Shown one piece after another: positions 59,014 to 64,000 of a DNA stretch of 64,000 nt (positions are counted from its first letter, which is position 1; every line of letters begins with the position of its first letter). The notes below the pieces were generated by a model, which was not told the origin of the DNA, made no database searches, and saw only the letters and a program-made list of their open reading frames with translations. Made by a program: the position numbers and the translations under genes. The stretch is from the NCBI GenBank assembly GCA_035222895.1, contig JAVYIG010000322.1, positions 542,501 to 606,500 on the forward strand, read 5' to 3'. The DNA comes from Strongylocentrotus droebachiensis (taxonomy: Eukaryota > Echinodermata > Echinoidea > Camarodonta > Strongylocentrotidae).

Positions 59014-59863
59014 CAGGTGTATAATATACATGTACATGTATGGGAAAAGGGTAGGTAAAAATAATGGGACAATTATATAAAGAACATGCATTAAAGATGA
59101 AACACATGTACATGTACATCTAATTTATGTATTATGTGTCTTGTATACATGTATCATAACAGGTTGTCTAAAAATGCTTGATATTGTTGAGCCTATTCAT
59201 TTTAGTTGTGTTGTGTTTTGCTGCATGAGCAGTGGTGTGTGAAATTTATTGAAATCTGTGATTTTCATTGGAGCCAAACTGTCCCAGACACAATTACCAG
59301 GTCTATCTTTTATCCATATATATATTGAAAATAGCTGGATACACGGACATGTATGGTACATGTAGCAGTGTGATCTAAACATCTGCTTATAAACTCATAT
59401 ACATGTAGGAATATTGGAGAATAATTGGAGCCTGTACAGTGTTAAAGAATCGTTAGTCAATGGTGGAGACTTCATTTTACCTGCCAATATGTCAAAGGGA
59501 TTGACTTTATATAAAGGATTACTTGCGAACAGTAAATTGAAATACAATTCTTCATGGACTAGCAATGATCGTTGTGTGCGTCGTGTTAAGTGTAAGTGTT
59601 GTTGGTTTAAAATATTATACAGGTATTTATCATGTTCTAATTTTTCTTTGAATGTACATGTATATATGAAATGTAAGTTATTTGAAGGATACTTCTATTG
59701 ACTAAATGCACAATAATAACCAGAATTATTTATTTTAATTTTCTTGCTTTTCTTTCTCTTCCTATACCCTATTTCAATAAATCCTGTCTGTCCTTTCATT
59801 CCTGAACCTCTTCAACTTGAACTTCTTACCTCTCACCCTCTATGTTTTCTTACTGTCTCTCTG
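59014..59863. other. End of SGSM3 intron 1, no gene seen
   Basis: AT-rich sequence leading to the CT tract; no supported feature. Confidence 0.5.
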
Positions 59864-59893
59864 TATCTCTTTCTCTTTCTCTTTGTCTCTATC

Positions 59894-59942
<49 letters not shown>

Positions 59943-60045
59943 TTCCCTCCCCTCTCTCTTCTCTCTTTCCCTCCCCTCTCTCTTCTCTCTTTCCCTCCCC
60001 CTCTCTCTGTCTCTCCCCCTCCCTCTCTCTCTCTGCTACTGTTCA
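59864..60045. repeat. CT-rich tract just before SGSM3 exon 2
   Basis: (CT)n and CTCTCTTCTCTCTTTCCCTC repeats, about 180 bases of almost pure pyrimidine ending 8 bases before the acceptor ACCATACAG. Confidence 0.95.
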
Positions 60046-60053
60046 CCATACAG

Positions 60054-61349
60054 CTGAGACCCTATCAGAAGATGAGGATGAGATGTGTAGCAAGCTAAGC
60101 AAACACAGGAGGGGTTCAGGGGGGTACACCCCCGCCCCCGGCGGCCCTTTCTCAGCCCTCATACCCAGCATGTGGCCACAGGATATTCTTGCCAAATTAG
60201 CACAGGTAAGTTTGCATTCTCACAGTTATTCATCCACCAGCTGTGAAACATGAATGCTGAAAGTTTTATTTCAAAATATTTGATTTTGTTTAAATTCAAA
60301 GGCATTCATGCAGCAGTTTATGACAATGAAATACATGAAGGAAACTTTTTTTTTAAATTGCTAAAGTTTAATCCAAACAAGCACAGCACGAGATCACAAA
60401 TGTACCCTATCAAAAAAAGTACATGCATAATGTTGTTTTATTTAACATATAATGAATATTTAACACCAAACAAAGAATGCCCCTTGTTCAATGAAATGTC
60501 AACATTGGTCAGTGCCATGAAATATATCATTATTCAGGAAAATTCTGAAATGGTCAGATGGTATTTTGTTAAACAGAACTGCAGTGCATGGAATATGTAT
60601 TATATCATGCTATTGAGGCATACGTTTTACAAAGCATTCAGATTGCCTTCTGAGGGAATCATCCATAAAGGAAGAGTATTGGAGAAAGAAAAAAAATAAT
60701 GGCATATAATTCATGTGTGTATACATGTAGGATTAAAACTTCAAACTTGATTTAATGTTGTTGTTTCTCTTCCAAAAATATGGAGATAAAGCAAATTTTA
60801 TGCATACTGTACATGTACATGTACATACCCGATATGTCTGTATATGACGTCACACATTCTGTTGTAGATGAAAGAAGTTGATTGCAGTAATTATTAGGGC
60901 TGAATGGATGGCAATATCTCATTGTCACAAAATGTCATGTTTGTTGTTACTACAGTCTACGTGCGAGATAATAAATTGAATATCAATTTTCTCCCTCTAT
61001 TATGTTCCTTTTATTTCTATACAAATACGCTACCTGTCTTTCAATCTCTTTTCCATTTTTTGTTGAAATATCTCTTTCTCTCTTTCCCTACCAATCGACG
61101 TGTGTCTTTTCTCTTCCCCTCTCCCCCTCTCTCCCCCTCTCCCCCTCTCCCCCTCTCCCCCTCTCCCCCTCTCTCCCCCTCTCTCCCCCTCTCCCCCTCT
61201 CTCCCCCTCTCTCCCCCTCTCCCCCTCTCTCCCCCTCTCTCCCCCTCTCACCCTCTCCCACCCTCTCCCCCTCCCCCTCTCTCCTCCCCCTCCCCTCTCT
61301 CCCCTCCCCCTCCCACTCTCTCCCCTCCCCCCCCCCCTCTCTCTCCCCT

Positions 61350-61388
<39 letters not shown>

Positions 61389-61661
61389 GTCTCTCTTCTT
61401 TCTTTCTACCTCTCTCTTCTCTCTTTCTACCTCTCTCTTCTCTCTTTCTACCTCTTTCTTCTCTCTTTCTACCTCTTTCTTCTCTCATTCTATCTCTCTC
61501 TTCTCTCTTTCTACCTCTCTCTTCTCTTTTTTTTTTCTTTCTTTCACTCTCTTGTTTTTCATTTATCTTGCTCTATCTATGCTTTACTAAACAGACTGAA
61601 GATGCCGGTGCTGTAGGAGATTTTCGATATGACGAGTTTGGATTCAGAGTGGAAGTGGAAG
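60054..61661 (+). CDS. SGSM3: SGSM3, small G-protein signalling modulator 3, exons 2 and 3 (partial gene)
   Basis: SGSM3 (RUTBC3) is a RUN- and TBC-domain protein with an SH3 domain that acts on Rab GTPases and membrane traffic. Exon 60054-60205 (CATACAG before, GCACAG/GTAAGT after) encodes [14 protein letters not shown], then [20 protein letters not shown]. Exon 61595-61661 (AAACAG before, GGAAG/GTAAGT after) encodes [20 protein letters not shown]. Both match the vertebrate N-terminus, where GPFSAL, WPQEILAK and YDEFGFRV occur in the same order and spacing. The exons join in phase 0 and the second ends in phase 1. The TBC, SH3 and RUN parts must lie right of the window. An in-exon ATG (MCSKLS) could be an alternative start. 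No next exon was found in 61662-64000. Confidence 0.9.
60206..61074. other. SGSM3 intron 2, 5' part
   Basis: AT-rich. A plus-strand frame of 149 codons (60250-60699) shows no recognisable motif and lies fully in the intron; it is not called. Confidence 0.5.
61075..61560. repeat. Long CT-rich minisatellites before SGSM3 exon 3
   Basis: Three blocks in series: CTCTCCCCCTCTCCCC repeats (61110-61320), (CT)n (61340-61385) and about six copies of a 24-base CTTCTCTCTTTCTACCTCT unit (61395-61525). They end about 35 bases before the acceptor. They give long Pro/Ser/Leu false frames. Confidence 0.95.
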
Positions 61662-64000
61662 GTAAGTGAGTGTCATTTCTATTTCAACTGCATCACACAA
61701 TAGATTCAATAAGAGGTGGCTTATTTATTCAACCTTGAGTTCATGTTGGATATTACAGATTGCACTCAGTTTGGTATTATGCCATATGTATAAATGCATG
61801 CATGCATATTGTGAATTGCGGGACTCTATTTTAGGCTTTCTCTCATGAACTTTGTTAGTGGGACTACATCTACATATATGTTGACACATTTCAAAATGCT
61901 CTCTAACTGCTGAAGTGTATAGGTAGCTATCTTTTTCACCTAAAATACATTGTATTATATAGTTTACATTCTCTATCAATTAAAATTAAAATAAGTACAG
62001 GTTCTGTGATAAATATTTTCTGATAATGACATTATTTTTATTTTTTATTCTAATTCAGATTTTGATAAAGGGAATATTTTTTGTATACAAACACCTCTCA
62101 AATGAATGAATTTTTCATTCTATAAACAATTAATCTATACCATAAAATAATTTCTAAAATTTATCAACACAAAAAGACTGTAAAATATAATCAGAAGATT
62201 TTTTTTTTAAATAGATCCTTTGTTTACTTCAAACTTAAACAAACAGACAGCTGTGATTTTTATTGTAATCACAGTGAACAGACTCTACTTGTATACTCCA
62301 AGCATGTGCTATGCAAATTCATGTACACTGATTTTCATATTTTACACTGCCAAGATTTCACTTCTATGTTTGCTAGTACACTGTTGTGAATGATGATATT
62401 CAGTACATGCACTAGAGCATGAAGATGACACTGGGCAAGCATCTGCCACCAATTATGGCCCAGTATCGCTTATTGAAGAGTGAATATTAAAGGTGTTGGT
62501 CTGTAGAACAGGCCATGTCGATACCACCTTGTGGTGCAAAGAACTTGCTTCTTTTTTTTCTTGAAGAGGTACTAAAAATCATAGTCTGAAATCATAGCAG
62601 AATTGTAGCGTTCGCTCATGTTTCCAAATTTGCATATATAGGCATATTGAATACTGATTTACTGTAATGATAATGTAAATATAGATTTGTAGTTGTATTA
62701 AGGCAGCACTAGCATACCTGCCAACCCTCCCGAAAAATCCGGTGTGTGTGTGTGTGCGATGTGAGAGTTCACGTATTGCGTGCGTTGAAGGGCTGCATGA
62801 TTGAGCAGCGAATTTGTATTCGCTTTTTTGCACAGATTTACCGCGTATTGCCAGTTACACTGCCGTTGCATGTGCGAACGCCTGTTAAGGGTAAAGATTT
62901 CTTATTTTCGAAGACATACCGTGCTAAAAATTCTTAATTCTCATTTTCAAATGTTGGCAGGTATGCACTAGCTACATGTATAATGTTTAGAACTTATAGT
63001 GTAGGAATTGATCACATACAAAGTAATATGCATAGTCAGTTTAATCACTATCATTGCAAAGGGCAGAAATATATAATTCAAGGAAAATTTTTGTGGGGCT
63101 TTTTGAAAAAAATATTGTATGGTCAGGCATCAACATAACTGTCGTAGGTGTATTTTGACCTTTCCTTTATGTGGTTGGTTGCCCTTATAAAAGACTGATC
63201 TTTCCCTTTGTGGTGTTGCGTGCAGACGGCTTCAGATATTTATTTCATGAGAGATTCTCTTCGACAATGCATTTCTTAAAGACCATATATCTGAACTGAA
63301 AAAATGAAATGGATGAAATATACATCAACAGAAAGCTTATAAGCCATAGATTACAATAATATCAATCATATGCCATTTTAGTGTCTGTCAGAGGAGTATC
63401 AGCTCTCTGAAAATTCAAAATCTAATGCTGAAAAAATTGGAAGTTAATATCATCTTATTCACAATGACTTTCCATTAATTAAGCGTGGCTCATCGCCTCA
63501 CCTATAAACATGTAGGTGAACCAGTCGGGTCCACATGTTATGTTGTCACTGTAACTTAGGCAAATTTGACCCCTGTTCACTCGTAATATGGAGAACGAGG
63601 TTTTAACTTGCTTTTTTGCAATAATGAATGAGTAAATACTTTTTATTCCTTTATATTTTTTATTCTACATTCATTCAGTTTTCCGTTTATATAAAGTTGT
63701 ATTTTCATGGGATATGGTCTTTAAACTTTTTCTCTGCTCATTAGGAGGCTTCGCAAAAGCGTTGACCTTCTATGTCTCATTATGCTTTTGGAAGAAATCT
63801 TGTAAATAAGGAGCTCAGGCATATGATGGTTAGATTGAGTTGACATTTAAGATCTTACATGTAAATGTACTGTTAAATACATGTGTATATGCAGCATTTA
63901 CCAGTCAATTTATTGATTTTTTTTTCATAAAACTGTTAAAAATATATTTGTAATTAAACAATTATGCAGTGTCTTTAGCAATTTTCAAAATTTAACAAAT
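61662..64000. other. SGSM3 intron 3, no exon found
   Basis: AT-rich. A strong acceptor-like TTGCGTGCAG near 63227 is followed in the right phase by about 20 open codons, but the sequence does not resemble SGSM3, so I do not call it. Confidence 0.5.
62713..62965. mobile_element. MITE with CATACCTGCCAAC ends and 6-bp target duplication
   Basis: CACTAG at 62707-62712 and 62966-62971 flanks an element of 253 bp with CATACCTGCCAAC and GTTGGCAGGTATG ends. (GT)n lies at 62741-62756. A 6-bp duplication is not usual for hAT, piggyBac or mariner. Confidence 0.8.

Noticed and set aside
59840..60253. 169-codon plus-strand frame read as one protein
   Set aside because: Its first two thirds are the CT tract before the acceptor; only the part from 60054 on is SGSM3.
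60904..61669. Pro/Ser/Leu-rich frames of 189-228 codons
   Set aside because: Low-complexity CT repeats of an intron, read in all frames; exon 3 of SGSM3 at the end has its own splice borders.
63228..63300. Possible next SGSM3 exon after TTGCGTGCAG
   Set aside because: Phase is right, but the open codons do not resemble SGSM3 and stop after about 23 residues.

Overview
The window is animal nuclear DNA, most probably from a sea urchin or a close echinoderm relative. It holds intron-bearing genes with GT-AG splice sites, a very dense set of DNA transposons and MITEs (including the TTAA-flanked family that opens with AAAGGACAAGTCC, which I associate with sea urchins), a gypsy/Ty3 element of the SURL/mag type, and many TACATGTA runs. 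The species call is inference; nothing here is bacterial.

Two host genes frame the window and are transcribed away from each other. TAB1 (TAK1-binding protein 1) lies complete on the minus strand at 961-7030 in six coding exons, all phase-consistent, giving about 561 residues. SGSM3 (small G-protein signalling modulator 3) starts on the plus strand. Its exons at 60054-60205 and 61595-61661 match the family's N-terminus, and a first coding exon at 40286-40349 joins them in the right phase. The rest of SGSM3 lies beyond the right edge.

The 33 kb between the two start codons, and the 20 kb first intron of SGSM3, are mostly mobile DNA. From 7346 to 23189 there is a three-level nest: a TTAA-flanked palindromic MITE, split by a 15.06 kb element (7444-22506), itself split by a 7.69 kb element (7946-15639). 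The two large elements begin CCC and end GGG, have 2-bp target duplications (AA and CA), and carry long element-specific tandem arrays just inside their ends. At 24910-31539 lies a nearly intact gypsy element with 141/143-bp LTRs and a GTGAT target duplication. It has one frameshift between its two reading frames and a 5'-truncated LINE inserted in its polypurine tract. At 32645-39110 lies another large inverted-repeat element, with hairpin-forming arrays and a phase-consistent, spliced, unrecognised minus-strand gene.

Inside SGSM3 intron 1 are a hAT element with a perfect 8-bp target duplication carrying a broken C2H2 zinc-finger piece, LINE relics, several MITEs, and a region bounded by AACGTTTT arrays (46018-51832) that encloses a broken, spliced DUF4806-like gene. 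Both mapped SGSM3 introns end in very long CT tracts. I found no CRISPR, operon, rRNA or intact tRNA gene.
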